Below are positions 46,733-55,573 of a DNA stretch of 64,000 bases, one piece after another. The notes under the pieces are model-generated. The model was not told the DNA's origin. It saw only the letters and a list, made by a program, of their open reading frames with translations, and did not search any database. A program made the position numbers and the translations under genes. The stretch lies in NCBI GenBank assembly GCA_031181345.1, contig JAPSLC010000019.1, forward strand, positions 1 to 64,000. Direction: 5' to 3'. Numbering within the stretch: the first letter of the stretch is position 1; each line of letters begins with the position of its first letter. The DNA comes from Cupriavidus sp. (lineage in GTDB: Bacteria; Pseudomonadota; Gammaproteobacteria; Burkholderiales; Burkholderiaceae).

Positions 46733-46752
46733 TACTGTATGTTTATACAGTA
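46733..46752 (-). promoter_or_regulatory. LexA (SOS) box of imuA-imuB
   Basis: TACTGTATGTTTATACAGTA differs from the dnaE2 box at one position. It lies 90 bp upstream of the imuA start. The leader between them contains two 15-bp direct repeats (46666-46680 and 46688-46702) spaced by 22 bp. Confidence 0.95.
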
Positions 46753-46796
46753 TTTTGACCGTACTCAACAGAGACCCACTGCCGGACTCGGGAAAA

Positions 46797-47711
46797 TCAA
46801 CCGCCGATACGATGCCCCGCCGCCTCGGCGCGAATCCACGCCACCACCTTCAGCACATCGGGACGCGGCCGCTCGTCCGCCTGGATCAGCCAGTAGCCGA
46901 AGCTGTCGCCCGCGGCCGGCGCCGGTGCAGCCACCACGCCAAGCTGCCTGTCGTCGAGCAGGTCGCGGATCAGCTCCAGCCGACCCAGCGCGACGCCCTG
47001 CCCGGCCAGCGCGGCATGAATGACCTGATCGTATTGATTGAACTGCGTCATCGCGCGCGGCTTCGCCCCTTGCCAGCCGCGTTCCTCCAGCCAGTGGCGC
47101 CAGCGCAGCCGCGGATTGGTGTCGTCGTCGAGCTCGAGCAGGTTCAGGCCCTGCAGCGCCCGCACGCTGTCGATCGCCGCGACGCCCAGCGCGGGATGGG
47201 CGACCGGCACGATGGTCTCGCCGAACAGCGCGATCGCCCCGGGCGGCGCATGGTCGGCGGCGCAGTAGCGGATCGCCAGATCGATCTGCTCGGCGCGCAG
47301 GTCCGCGACCCGGTTGCTGGCCGAGAGCCGCAACTCGAGTTCCGGATGCGCCTGCTGCAGCCGGCCCAGCCGCCGCAGCAGCCACAGCCCGGTGACGCCG
47401 ACGCTGGCGGTCAGCGTGACGGGCCGCTGCGCCAGCTGGACGCGAAGCTCGCCGACCACGTCCTGGATCTGCTGGACCGCCGCATTGGCGCTGCGGAACA
47501 GCCGCTCGCCGGCGGCGGTCAGCGCGATCGCGCGATGCCGGCGCACGAGCAGCTGGACGCCCAGCTGCGCCTCCAGCGCGCTGATCTGCCGGCTGACCGC
47601 GGACTGCGTCAGGCACAGGTCCTCCGCCGCGAGCGTGATGCTCATGCGCCGGCCGACGGCGACGAAGCCCTTGAGCAGATCGAGCGACGGCAAGCTGACG
47701 AGGTTTTGCAT
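46797..47711 (-). CDS. LysR-family regulator (GcvA-like)
   Basis: A 304-aa regulator with the helix-turn-helix at residues 9-68 (LLKGFVAVGRRMSITLAAEDLCLTQSAVSRQISALE). The effector domain (90-295) contains GVTGLWLLRRLGRLQ and IDLAIRYC, which place it near the GcvA subgroup. AAAAGGACC precedes the ATG. It is divergent from the MFS gene at 47854 and probably regulates it across the 142-bp gap. A stop 45 bp before the imuA LexA box keeps it separate from the SOS operon. Confidence 0.92.
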   Translation of the reverse strand: MQNLVSLPSLDLLKGFVAVGRRMSITLAAEDLCLTQSAVSRQISALEAQLGVQLLVRRHRAIALTAAGERLFRSANAAVQQIQDVVGELRVQLAQRPVTLTASVGVTGLWLLRRLGRLQQAHPELELRLSASNRVADLRAEQIDLAIRYCAADHAPPGAIALFGETIVPVAHPALGVAAIDSVRALQGLNLLELDDDTNPRLRWRHWLEERGWQGAKPRAMTQFNQYDQVIHAALAGQGVALGRLELIRDLLDDRQLGVVAAPAPAAGDSFGYWLIQADERPRPDVLKVVAWIRAEAAGHRIGG

Positions 47712-47853
47712 GGCGGTCCTTTTCTATCTTTCGCATTCCTGTAGCGCATGCGAACGGACGAAGAAATCAATTGAGCTGCCCGCATGCAGCCGGCTTAATG
47801 GAATCCGTTGGATCCACCGCATGCTAACTGCTCATTCGAAGGCCGTCACGACC

Positions 47854-49149
47854 ATGTCCCGTCCCCGCGCTTCCCTCGCCTCTTCCCACGCTGCCCGGCT
47901 GTCCGCCACCGATCCGCTGGTGCTGGTCGTGGCCGGCGGCCTGATCCTCGGCCTCGCGCTCGGCATGCGCCATGTTCAGGGGCTGTTCCTGCTGCCGATC
48001 ACGATGGAGCGCGGCTGGACGCGCGAGGCGTTCGGCTTTGCGATGGCGGTGCAGAACCTGGTGTGGGGGCTGGCGCAGCCCTTCGCCGGCATGATCGCCG
48101 ACCGCTTCGGCTCCGCCCGCGTGATGCTGGCCGGCCTGCTGCTGTATGCGCTGGGGCTCTACACCATGACGCAGGCAACGACCAGCGCCGCCTTCGTCTG
48201 GAGCGCCGGCATCTGTCTCGGCCTGGCGCTGTCGGGCACCACCTTCGGCGTGGTGTTCGCCGCGCTGAGCCGGCTGGTCAGCGCCGAGCGGCGCGGCTGG
48301 GCGCTGGGTGTGGCCGGCTCGTTCGGCGGCCTGGGGCAGTTCCTGCTGGTGCCCGCGGTGCAGGCCGGCGTCGACCACATCGGCTGGAGTGCCGCGCTGT
48401 GGTCGATGGCCGCCTGTGCGCTGGTAGCGCTGCCGCTGGTGTGGCCGCTGCGCGAGCGCGGCGCGCAGGCAGCCGGCGCCCAGCCAGGCGGTGCATCGAC
48501 AGCGGCACAGGCAGGCGCGGACGGCAGCGGGCAATCGATGCGCGCCGCGATCCGCCAGGCCTGCGGGCATCGCGGCTTCTGGCTGCTCAATATCGGCTTT
48601 CTGGCCTGCGGCTTCCAGCTCGCCTTCATCGCCTCGCACCTGCCCGCCTACCTGCTCGACCGGGGATTGTCGGCCCGCGACGCGGTGATCGCGCTGGCGA
48701 TCATCGCGCTGGCCAATATCGCCGGCACCTATCTATGCGGTCTGCTCGGCAACCATGTGCGGCGGCATCGCGCGCTTGCCGGCATCTATCTGCTGCGCAC
48801 GGCGGCGATCGCGCTGTTCCTGCTGGTGCCGCTCTCGAGCGTCAGCGTCTACGTGTTCGCCGCGGTGATGGGCTTCGTCTGGCTGGGCACCGTGCCGCTG
48901 ACCAGCGGCCTGGTGTCGCAGGTGTTCGGCACCCGCTATGTGGCCACGCTGTTCGGCTTCGTCTTTCTCGGCCATCAGCTCGGCTCTTTCCTCGGCGTCT
49001 GGCTCGGCGGCTATCTGTTCGATCGGACCGGTTCCTACGATCTGGTGTGGATCGGCGCGATCGTGGTCGGGCTCGGCGCGACGGTGCTGCACTGGCCAAT
49101 CGACGACCGGCCGGTCGGTCATCGCGAGGGCGCGATGGCGGCCGCTTGA
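47854..49149 (+). CDS. MFS transporter, monocarboxylate-type
   Basis: A 431-aa 12-helix transporter. GLALGMRHVQGLFLLPITMERGWTREAFGFAMAVQNLVWGL (split across helix 1 and 2) and QPFAGMIADRFGSARVMLAG resemble the oxalate/formate-monocarboxylate group of MFS importers. The central loop (about 200-228) is Ala/Gly/Gln rich. ATG at 47821 is in frame and would add 11 residues; neither start has a clear Shine-Dalgarno. The divergent LysR gene suggests substrate-dependent control. The substrate is unknown. Confidence 0.88.
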   Translation: MSRPRASLASSHAARLSATDPLVLVVAGGLILGLALGMRHVQGLFLLPITMERGWTREAFGFAMAVQNLVWGLAQPFAGMIADRFGSARVMLAGLLLYALGLYTMTQATTSAAFVWSAGICLGLALSGTTFGVVFAALSRLVSAERRGWALGVAGSFGGLGQFLLVPAVQAGVDHIGWSAALWSMAACALVALPLVWPLRERGAQAAGAQPGGASTAAQAGADGSGQSMRAAIRQACGHRGFWLLNIGFLACGFQLAFIASHLPAYLLDRGLSARDAVIALAIIALANIAGTYLCGLLGNHVRRHRALAGIYLLRTAAIALFLLVPLSSVSVYVFAAVMGFVWLGTVPLTSGLVSQVFGTRYVATLFGFVFLGHQLGSFLGVWLGGYLFDRTGSYDLVWIGAIVVGLGATVLHWPIDDRPVGHREGAMAAA

Positions 49150-49270
49150 ACGCTGCGGCGCAGCCGTCATATCGGCGCGAATCCTTGTTCTCGATTTCCC
49201 TTAGTTGTCCTCGAACTGCCATCGTTTTCGTGTACGTTACGCCGTTCAAAAACATGACAGGGAGACATGG

Positions 49271-49966
49271 ATGACGCTGCACCGCAGTGATGCAGGAGAG
49301 CCGACGATCGTGGCCCTGGTCGAGGCGATGAAAGCCTGGCAGCGCGCGCTGGATACGACGCTGTCCGCCTCCGGCCTGACCTATGTCAAATGGATTCTGC
49401 TGCGGGCGGTCGCGCGCGGCGACTATGTCCGCCACCGCCCGTACCTGGGTGCGATCCTGATCGACGTGGAGATGGGCGAGCATCTGCTGGCCGAACTGCA
49501 TCGCGACCGCTGGATCGCATTCGTCGATGGCGCCGGCATGACCTGCGGCCCGGCGCTGCCCGAGGCTCAGCCCGTCGTTCCCGAGGCCGAGCGTGCGCGC
49601 GTGCAGCGCATCGCGCAGTCGATCAAGGCCCTGCATTCGGTGTCGGTCAGCCCGTTCAGCAGCGACGAACGCACGATGCTGTCGACGCTGCTGCAGCGCA
49701 TGCAGGTCAACCTCAATGAATTCAGCGACCGGCGCGATGCGCAGCACGCCGACACAAGCGAAGTCGAGACGCCGCTGATTCGCGCCCACGCGATGCTGGG
49801 CGCCTCTGCCAAATCGTCCAATCCGTCCAAATCCTCCACGCCGCCGGAGCGCGCGGCGAAGGCATCGGTCACCTCCATCGCAGCCAAGGCCGCCGAACGC
49901 AGCCCCATGCCGGCCCGGCCGGCGCGCCGCAAATCGTCGCCTACCTCACTTCCCTGTCGAAGTTGA
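49271..49966 (+). CDS. MarR-like winged-helix protein (tentative)
   Basis: A 231-aa protein. Residues 10-140 read like a diverged MarR-type winged helix (LVEAMKAWQRALDTTLSASG, LTYVKWILLRAVARGD, IDVEMGEHLLAELHRDRWIAFVDG). The C-terminal 80 residues are Lys/Ser/Pro/Ala rich and probably disordered, as in DNA-binding tails. AGGGAGA precedes the ATG at 49271. I cannot name a target. It is a single gene with serA following after 61 bp, and cotranscription with serA is possible. Confidence 0.5.
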   Translation: MTLHRSDAGEPTIVALVEAMKAWQRALDTTLSASGLTYVKWILLRAVARGDYVRHRPYLGAILIDVEMGEHLLAELHRDRWIAFVDGAGMTCGPALPEAQPVVPEAERARVQRIAQSIKALHSVSVSPFSSDERTMLSTLLQRMQVNLNEFSDRRDAQHADTSEVETPLIRAHAMLGASAKSSNPSKSSTPPERAAKASVTSIAAKAAERSPMPARPARRKSSPTSLPCRS

Positions 49967-50027
49967 GGCAAGATAGAGCGCTGCACCGACACCGTCGGGC
50001 CCACCGCAACCGCCATACGAGGCCGCG

Positions 50028-51251
50028 ATGACCAAGGTAATGCTGCTCGAAAACATTCACGAAAGCGCCAGCCAACGGCTGGCGGAGGCCGGACTGCAGG
50101 TCGACCGCCGCGCCGGTGCGCTGGCCGGCGGCGAACTTCACGAAGTGCTGGCGGCCAACGAGCTGATCGGCATCCGCTCGGCGACCCACCTGCACGCCGA
50201 GGACATCGGCCACGCGACGAACCTGCTGTCGATCGGCTGCTTCTGCATCGGCACCTCGCAAGTCGACCTCGCGGCCGCGACCGCGGCCGGCATCCCGGTA
50301 TTCAATGCCCCGTTCTCGAATACGCGTTCGGTGGCCGAGCTGGTGGTCAGCGAAGCGGTGATGCTGCTGCGCCGGATCCCCGAGAAGAACACGCTGGCGC
50401 ATGCCGGCAAGTGGGCCAAGGGCGCGGCCGGCGCCTTCGAGGCGCGCGGCAAGACGCTGGCCATCGTCGGCTACGGCAATATCGGCTCGCAGGTCGGCGT
50501 GCTGGCCGAGGCGATGGGCATGCGGGTGGTCTACTACGACGTGCAGCCGCGCCTGTCGCACGGCTCGGCCAAGGCGGCCGGCTCGCTGGCCGACGCCGTC
50601 GCGCATGCCGACGTGGTGACGCTGCACGTACCGGCGACGCCGCGCACGCGCAACATGATCGACGCCACCGTGCTGGCCGCCTTCAAGCGCGGCGCGATGC
50701 TGATCAACGCCTCGCGCGGCAGCGTGGTCGATATTCCCGCGCTGGCCCAGGCGCTGCGCGAGGGGCGCGTCGGCGGCGCCGCGATCGATGTCTTCCCGAG
50801 CGAGCCCAAGAGCAACAAGGATGCGTTCGTCAGCGAGCTGCAGAACCTGCCCAACGTCCTGCTGACGCCGCATATCGGCGGCAGCACCGAGGAAGCGCAG
50901 GAAAACATCGGCGTCGAGGTGGCCGCCAAGCTGGTCAATTACCTGACCACCGGCGCGACCATCGGCGCGGTCAATTTCCCCGAGGTCGATCCCGGCCCGG
51001 TCGATTGCCCGGCGCGGCTATTGAACGTCCATGGCAATGCACCCGGCGCGCTGGCGGCGTTGAACACGCTGCTGGCTCGCGAGGGCATCAATATCGCGGG
51101 CCAGCATCTGGAGACGCGCGGCACCACCGGCTATGTCGTCACCGATCTGGACAAGGCGCCCTCGGCCGAGCTCGAGCAGGCGCTGGCCGCGCTGCCCGGC
51201 GTGCTGCGGCTGCGCGTGCTCAGGCGCGACGACGCCGGTGCGGCCTCGTAG
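50028..51251 (+). CDS. serA: D-3-phosphoglycerate dehydrogenase
   Basis: A 407-aa NAD-dependent dehydrogenase for the first step of serine synthesis. It has the SerA layout of E. coli: substrate and cofactor domains plus a C-terminal ACT domain (about 335-402, NAPGALAALNTLLAREGINIAGQHLETRG) that binds serine for feedback inhibition. Visible motifs: GYGNIGSQVG (NAD binding), NASRGSVVD (active-site Arg) and LTPHIGGSTEEAQENIG (active-site His). The short form without the intervening ASB domain agrees with 407 residues. It may also reduce 2-oxoglutarate, as E. coli SerA does. Confidence 0.93.
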   Translation: MTKVMLLENIHESASQRLAEAGLQVDRRAGALAGGELHEVLAANELIGIRSATHLHAEDIGHATNLLSIGCFCIGTSQVDLAAATAAGIPVFNAPFSNTRSVAELVVSEAVMLLRRIPEKNTLAHAGKWAKGAAGAFEARGKTLAIVGYGNIGSQVGVLAEAMGMRVVYYDVQPRLSHGSAKAAGSLADAVAHADVVTLHVPATPRTRNMIDATVLAAFKRGAMLINASRGSVVDIPALAQALREGRVGGAAIDVFPSEPKSNKDAFVSELQNLPNVLLTPHIGGSTEEAQENIGVEVAAKLVNYLTTGATIGAVNFPEVDPGPVDCPARLLNVHGNAPGALAALNTLLAREGINIAGQHLETRGTTGYVVTDLDKAPSAELEQALAALPGVLRLRVLRRDDAGAAS

Positions 51252-51278
51252 TAGCTGGGTGATGGTGGGATCTTTGGG

Positions 51279-51590
51279 TCAGGCCGCCGGCGTCTGGCGC
51301 CGGCTGCCCCACAGCAGGATCGCGCTGATGACCCAGCCGCAGAAGAACAGCGCATCGCCGAGCTGATTGAGCACCAGCGGCATCGATGCGCCGCGGAACA
51401 TCTGCGACAGCATCTCTTCCGGCAGGCGGGAGGCAATCCACAGAAACACGGCCGGCGCGCTGCAGTAGACGCCCGGCTGCCACCATGGCGCGCGCGTTTT
51501 TCCGGCATTGGCCTGGGCCGATGCCGGTGCGCCGGCATCGGGCTGTGCCGCCGTGCGGTTGGCGGCGATGAAACCCTCATTGGCGGTCAT
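51279..51590 (-). CDS. Small membrane protein, 103 aa
   Basis: Two hydrophobic segments are visible (about residues 42-58, VYCSAPAVFLWIASRLP, and about 72-96, LVLNQLGDALFFCGWVISAILLWG). They are preceded by a polar Ala/Asn/Lys-rich N-terminus. GGAGGGCGCC lies before the ATG at 51590. I do not recognise the family. It converges with serA, 27 bp apart. Confidence 0.6.
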   Translation of the reverse strand: MTANEGFIAANRTAAQPDAGAPASAQANAGKTRAPWWQPGVYCSAPAVFLWIASRLPEEMLSQMFRGASMPLVLNQLGDALFFCGWVISAILLWGSRRQTPAA

Positions 51591-51740
51591 GGCGCCCTCC
51601 CTGTTTTGTGAGCGCAGTATTGCCCAAGGGGTGGCGCCGCGCCATCGGCGGCTGTCTGACACGCGTGCGGTGGCGCACGCAAGCGATCAGGCGGGCAGGC
51701 GCGGGCGTCCGCTCGCGCCCCTGCCCGCCTGCGCCGGCAC

Positions 51741-53264
51741 TCAGTCCGGTGTCCAGCCCTTCAGGTCGTCCATCTTCGCCGGCGATTCGCCGCTGTCGCG
51801 GCGGACGCGAATGTCGTTCTCCACGTCGGTCACGCCGAATACATTGTCGACCAGGTCCTCGATGTCGTACTTCTCCTTGCGGTCGCGCACCGTGCCGCCG
51901 AGCTTGACGATGCCGCCGTTGACGTCGACCGTCACCTCACCGACATCGAGCCCCTCGGCATAGGCGAGCCGTTCGCACACCGCCTCGCGGATACGTTCGT
52001 CGCTGCGGCGATAGCCCTTCGGGCCGACCCGGCGCTGCGGCCGATCGTCGGTGCCGAAGAACTCGCTGACCGCCTCGCCGATGCGCCGGCCGATGTTGTA
52101 CAGCGGGCCGTGTTCGTCGCGGTCATCGTCGCGCTCGTGGCGCTCGCCACGCTCGTAGCCGCCGTAGCCGCCGCCATAGCTACTGCCATAGCCGCCGCCA
52201 TAGCTCAGCTCTCCGGCCGACTGCCGGCCGGCGTCGCGGCCCGACCATTCCCCGCCAACATCGCCGCCGTAGCGGTGCTCCGGCACGGCGTAGTTGCGGC
52301 CCGGCCAGTCGTCGTCGAAGCGATCCCAGCCGTAGGTCGAGGTGCCCGCATTGCTGTAGCCGCTGCTGCGTTCGGCTTCGCGCAGCCAGTCCTGATCGCG
52401 GTTGCGCATGCCCTGCCGCTGGCCGCCGCGCCACGCGCTGGTTCCCCCGTAGCGCTCGTCTTCGTCGCTCCATTCCTCGCCGCGCGTGCCGGTGCCGTAC
52501 GAGGGCCCGGTGCCCCTCTCCAGCGCCGCGGCGCCGGAATAGCCCGATTGCCAGGGATCGGTGCGGTATTCGTTGCGACGGGTCGACGATTCGCCGCGGC
52601 CGCGCCAATCGCCGCGTTCCTCGCCGCGGCCGTATTGGCTCGCACCGTACTGGCTCCCACCGTATTGGCTCCCATACTGGCCGCCGTACTCCGACCCATA
52701 TTCCGACCCATACTCGGAGCCATATCCGGAGCCGTATCCGGAGCCATGTTCGGCGCCACGGCTCGCCCCATATCGGGACCCGTACTGCGATCCGCTGCGG
52801 CCCGATCCGGCACCATATCCGCCGCCATACTGCCCGCCTGATTGTCCGCCGGATTGCCCTGCATACTCGCGGCCATACTGTCCGCCACCGCCGGCTTGAC
52901 CGCGGCCGTATTGACTGCGGCCCTGCTGACCGCTGGTGTATTGCTCGCCGCCGTAGCGGCCCTCGCCATAGTCGCTGGTGCCGCCGCGGTATGGCTGGTT
53001 CTGCCGCCCGGCTTCGCGGCCATAGCCGGTGCCATAGGTATCGTCATCCTCGAACGCGCCGCGCGGCGGGCCGCCCTCGCTGAGTTGATAGGGCGTCAGG
53101 CGCGCCTTGCGTCCGCGCGATTCCCAATCGTTGCCAGCCGACTCCGCCTGCCAGTCGTCCTGGGCCCAGCGTTCGGAGCGGTTGTCGCTCCAGCCATCGT
53201 CACGTTGATCGTAGCCAGGCCAGGATTGCTCTGGCCGATTGCGTCGCATGGATTCGTTTCGCAT
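51741..53264 (-). CDS. BON-domain protein with long Gly/Tyr-rich low-complexity region
   Basis: A 507-aa protein without a signal peptide. Residues about 75-380 are Gly/Tyr/Ser/Gln/Arg rich with repeats such as SEYGSEYGSEYGGQYGSQYG; the repeats use varied codons, so the pattern is under selection rather than recent slippage. A short conserved part (GPLYNIGRRIGEAVSEFFG) follows. The BON domain is at about 425-490 (DERIREAVCERLAYAEGLDVGEVTVDVNGGIVKLGGTVRDR). BON domains bind membranes or lipids and are typical of stress proteins. The Gly/Tyr-rich part resembles prion-like sequences that condense. It is divergent from the CBS gene. Confidence 0.85.
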   Translation of the reverse strand: MRNESMRRNRPEQSWPGYDQRDDGWSDNRSERWAQDDWQAESAGNDWESRGRKARLTPYQLSEGGPPRGAFEDDDTYGTGYGREAGRQNQPYRGGTSDYGEGRYGGEQYTSGQQGRSQYGRGQAGGGGQYGREYAGQSGGQSGGQYGGGYGAGSGRSGSQYGSRYGASRGAEHGSGYGSGYGSEYGSEYGSEYGGQYGSQYGGSQYGASQYGRGEERGDWRGRGESSTRRNEYRTDPWQSGYSGAAALERGTGPSYGTGTRGEEWSDEDERYGGTSAWRGGQRQGMRNRDQDWLREAERSSGYSNAGTSTYGWDRFDDDWPGRNYAVPEHRYGGDVGGEWSGRDAGRQSAGELSYGGGYGSSYGGGYGGYERGERHERDDDRDEHGPLYNIGRRIGEAVSEFFGTDDRPQRRVGPKGYRRSDERIREAVCERLAYAEGLDVGEVTVDVNGGIVKLGGTVRDRKEKYDIEDLVDNVFGVTDVENDIRVRRDSGESPAKMDDLKGWTPD

Positions 53265-53463
53265 ATCGATCTCCTGCAGTTGGTCCGGCGCGATGCGCGT
53301 CCGTATCCGTAGCGCCGCGCAAGAACCGTACCGCCGCGCCGATCGGTCGTGCGCAACGGTGTCACCCCGGCGTCATCCCGGCAGCGCTCTGGAACGCATC
53401 TTGCGAAACCGTCGATGCGTGCGAAGCGCACGCACTGCCAACTATCCGCAAGGAGAAACGACG

Positions 53464-53937
53464 ATGGCAACCCAGATGCAAGGAGGCGACGCCCAGCGGT
53501 CTGGCGGCGTTCTACGCGATGTGATGACCGCACAGCCAGCCTTCCTGACCGAGGACGACACGATCAAGCGCGCGGCCGAACTGATGGCCCAGCTCGACGT
53601 CGGCGCGCTGCCCGTTTGCGACGGGCGCCGGCTGACCGGCATGGTGACCGACCGAGACATCACCGTGCGCTGCACCGCCGCCGGGGCCGACCCGGCCAAC
53701 ACCAAGGTGACCCAGGCGATGACGCAGGACGTGCAATGGTGCAGTGAGGACGAGTCGATCGACACCGCACGCGAAAAGATGGCGGCGCATCAGGTTCGCC
53801 GTCTTGCGGTGATCGACAAGGATCATCATCTGGTCGGCATGGTGTCGCTGGGCGACCTGGCGGTAAAGACCGGCGATGCCGGCGGTGCCGGCGAGGCGCT
53901 GCAGGGCGTTTCGCAGCCTGCGCAGCCGTCTCGCTGA
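53464..53937 (+). CDS. CBS-domain-pair protein
   Basis: A 157-aa soluble protein made of two CBS motifs: DVMTAQPAFLTEDDTIKRAAELMAQLDVGALPV (about 19-51) and AMTQDVQWCSEDESIDTAREKMAAHQVRRLAVID (about 85-118). CBS pairs bind adenosyl ligands such as AMP or ATP and usually sense energy state. AAGGAGAAA precedes the ATG at 53464. The arrangement next to BON, DUF3008 and DUF4142 genes is typical of stress islands. The C-terminal 20 residues are Gly/Ala/Gln rich. Confidence 0.9.
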   Translation: MATQMQGGDAQRSGGVLRDVMTAQPAFLTEDDTIKRAAELMAQLDVGALPVCDGRRLTGMVTDRDITVRCTAAGADPANTKVTQAMTQDVQWCSEDESIDTAREKMAAHQVRRLAVIDKDHHLVGMVSLGDLAVKTGDAGGAGEALQGVSQPAQPSR

Positions 53938-54037
53938 CGGCGAATGCCGCTTGCCTGCGGGCTGCGGCAACGACCGGGATTTACAAGGCTTGCAAGATTG
54001 CACCCCTGCCCACCCACCCGACTCCATGGAGGAACTG

Positions 54038-54226
54038 ATGCCAGCCAAATCGAAATCGCAGCAGATGGCTGCCGGCGCGGCGCTGTCGGCCAAGCGCGGC
54101 GACAAGAAGGTCGGCGAGCTCAAGGGCGCGTCGAAGTCGATGTACCAGTCGATGAGCCAGAAGGAATTGCACGACATGGCATCGACGCCGCAGAAGGGCA
54201 AGCCGGACCACAAGTCCGAGAGCTGA
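54038..54226 (+). CDS. DUF3008 family small protein
   Basis: A 62-aa Lys/Ser-rich protein. MPAKSKSQQMAAGAALSAKR, then KKVGELKGASKSMYQSMSQK and ELHDMAS-KGKPDHKSES, match the DUF3008 family over its full length. The ATG at 54038 has GGAGGA just upstream, which decides the start over an earlier ATG at 54026. The family is found in stress-induced clusters, and its role is unknown. It follows the CBS gene by 100 bp. Confidence 0.88.
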   Translation: MPAKSKSQQMAAGAALSAKRGDKKVGELKGASKSMYQSMSQKELHDMASTPQKGKPDHKSES

Positions 54227-54279
54227 TGCACGCCACCGGCGTCCGATGGCCGGCGGCGTTGCGTCGATGGAGATTCGCG

Positions 54280-54900
54280 ATGACGACGATCGCATCCACC
54301 CCTCGCATGGCGGCCCAGCTGCTGCTGGCCGCCGTCGCGTTCGCCGCCGCGCTTGCCGCCGGCCCCGCGCCGGCGCAGCCGGCCGCGACTTCGCCGCTGG
54401 CGACGCCGCCCACCGGAGCGTCCAAGCCGCCGGCGACGTCGCTGTCGACCGACGACCTGCGCTTTATCGACGAAGCGATCCTGACCGCGGCGATGGGCGT
54501 CGAGACCGCCAGCATGGCGCTCGAGGTCTCCGCCGATCCCACGCTGCTGGCCTACGCCCGCAGCGCGGCGCGCGATTACCGCGCGCTCGCGGCGGAACTG
54601 GCGCGTATCGCCCAAAGCAAGGGCGTTCAGCCCGAACAGCGGCTGCCCGAAGCGCCCGAGGTTACCAAGCTGCGTTCGCTCAAGGGCGCCGAGTTCGACC
54701 GGATGTTCGTGCAGATCGTCGCGGTCGACGCCAATCGCCAGGCGCTGGCGCTGTTCCAGCGGCAGGCCGAGATCGGCAAGGATCCGGCGCTGCGGGCCTT
54801 CGCCAAGCGCGCGGTGCCGATGCTGGAAGAGCGCCTGTCGCAGGGCAAGTCGATGGCGACGCGGACCATGACCTGGCGCAGCGGCATCGCGCAGCGATGA
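54280..54900 (+). CDS. DUF4142 family exported protein
   Basis: A 206-aa secreted protein with a signal peptide ending near residue 35 (AAGPAPAQ-PAA). The mature helical domain (about 58-200) contains DLRFIDEAILTAAMGVETASMALEVSADPTL and EFDRMFVQIVAVDANRQALALFQRQAE, the DUF4142 four-helix pattern related to ferritin-like folds. TGGAGA precedes the ATG at 54280. DUF4142 proteins are common in stress gene groups, function unknown. Upstream in-frame starts would disrupt the signal peptide. Confidence 0.85.
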   Translation: MTTIASTPRMAAQLLLAAVAFAAALAAGPAPAQPAATSPLATPPTGASKPPATSLSTDDLRFIDEAILTAAMGVETASMALEVSADPTLLAYARSAARDYRALAAELARIAQSKGVQPEQRLPEAPEVTKLRSLKGAEFDRMFVQIVAVDANRQALALFQRQAEIGKDPALRAFAKRAVPMLEERLSQGKSMATRTMTWRSGIAQR

Positions 54901-54987
54901 TGGCGCGGTCCGGTTTCCCTATCCGTCGGGTGCGCAAAGACGACGGCGCGCGCCCGTCTTTTCCGTCCTGATCCAGCGAGCACGCCC

Positions 54988-55386
54988 ATGGCCAACTCCA
55001 ACCCTTCCCCACCCGCCACGCCGACTGGCGCCGACACCGCCGCCCAGGACGACGACCTGCTGCGGCAGGCGCGCGACCATATCGCCGAGGAATTCGGCGG
55101 CACCCTGCCGCAGGGTATCGAGGTGGGAATCGAGGACAAGCGCATCCAGCTGCGCGGACGCGTGGCCGACCTGGCCACCGCCGAACGCATCGCCAAGGCG
55201 GCGGCGATCGGGCCCGGCATATTGGGCGTCTACAACGATCTGCAAGCGGCCGACGACAGCGAACCGGCCGCCCCGATCGCGGGGACCGAGGCAGCGGATG
55301 CCATCACCGCGCCAGAGCCCGGCGAGCGCGGAGAGCGCGGCGCGCCGTTGCCGCCCGCGCCTGGCCCGATTCATCACAAGGTCTGA
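54988..55386 (+). CDS. BON-domain protein, 132 aa
   Basis: A small soluble protein. One BON domain spans about residues 24-88 (LLRQARDHIAEEFGGTLPQGIEVGIEDKRIQLRGRVADLATAERIAKAA). The C-terminal 45 residues are Pro/Glu/Ala rich. No signal peptide is visible. It is one of three BON proteins within 5 kb. Position and orientation suggest expression with the CBS, DUF3008 and DUF4142 genes upstream (87 bp from the last of them). Confidence 0.85.
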   Translation: MANSNPSPPATPTGADTAAQDDDLLRQARDHIAEEFGGTLPQGIEVGIEDKRIQLRGRVADLATAERIAKAAAIGPGILGVYNDLQAADDSEPAAPIAGTEAADAITAPEPGERGERGAPLPPAPGPIHHKV

Positions 55387-55423
55387 GCCGAGCGCCCGGC
55401 AGGCGCGCAGAAGTCGATGGAAT

Positions 55424-55530
55424 CGTCGTTCCCGCGGACGCGGGAACCCAGCGGCTTAATGTCGGTGCGTGTCGGTGCGGCAGTGCGGGGTGCTGCCAAG
55501 CCGCTGGGCCCCCGCGTGCGCGGGGGCGGC
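55424..55530. repeat. REP-family 2 inverted doublet
   Basis: Two units in opposite orientation: 55424-55457 (GTTCCCGC-ggac-GCGGGAAC with the CCCAGCGGCTT flank) and 55498-55530 (AAGCCGCTGGGCCCCCGC with its inverted partner). A further single unit lies at 24666-24700. Translated on the minus strand they give the familiar RWVPASAGTT-type false peptide. They lie between the convergent BON and hemerythrin genes. Confidence 0.8.
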
Positions 55531-55573
55531 AACACGCGGGGTGCGGCAACAGTAAGAACAGTCGGGTCGGCGG

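Noticed and set aside
55304..55549. Minus-strand peptide with RWVPASAGTT motif
   Set aside because: This is the well-known false translation of REP-family 2 repeats, not a gene.
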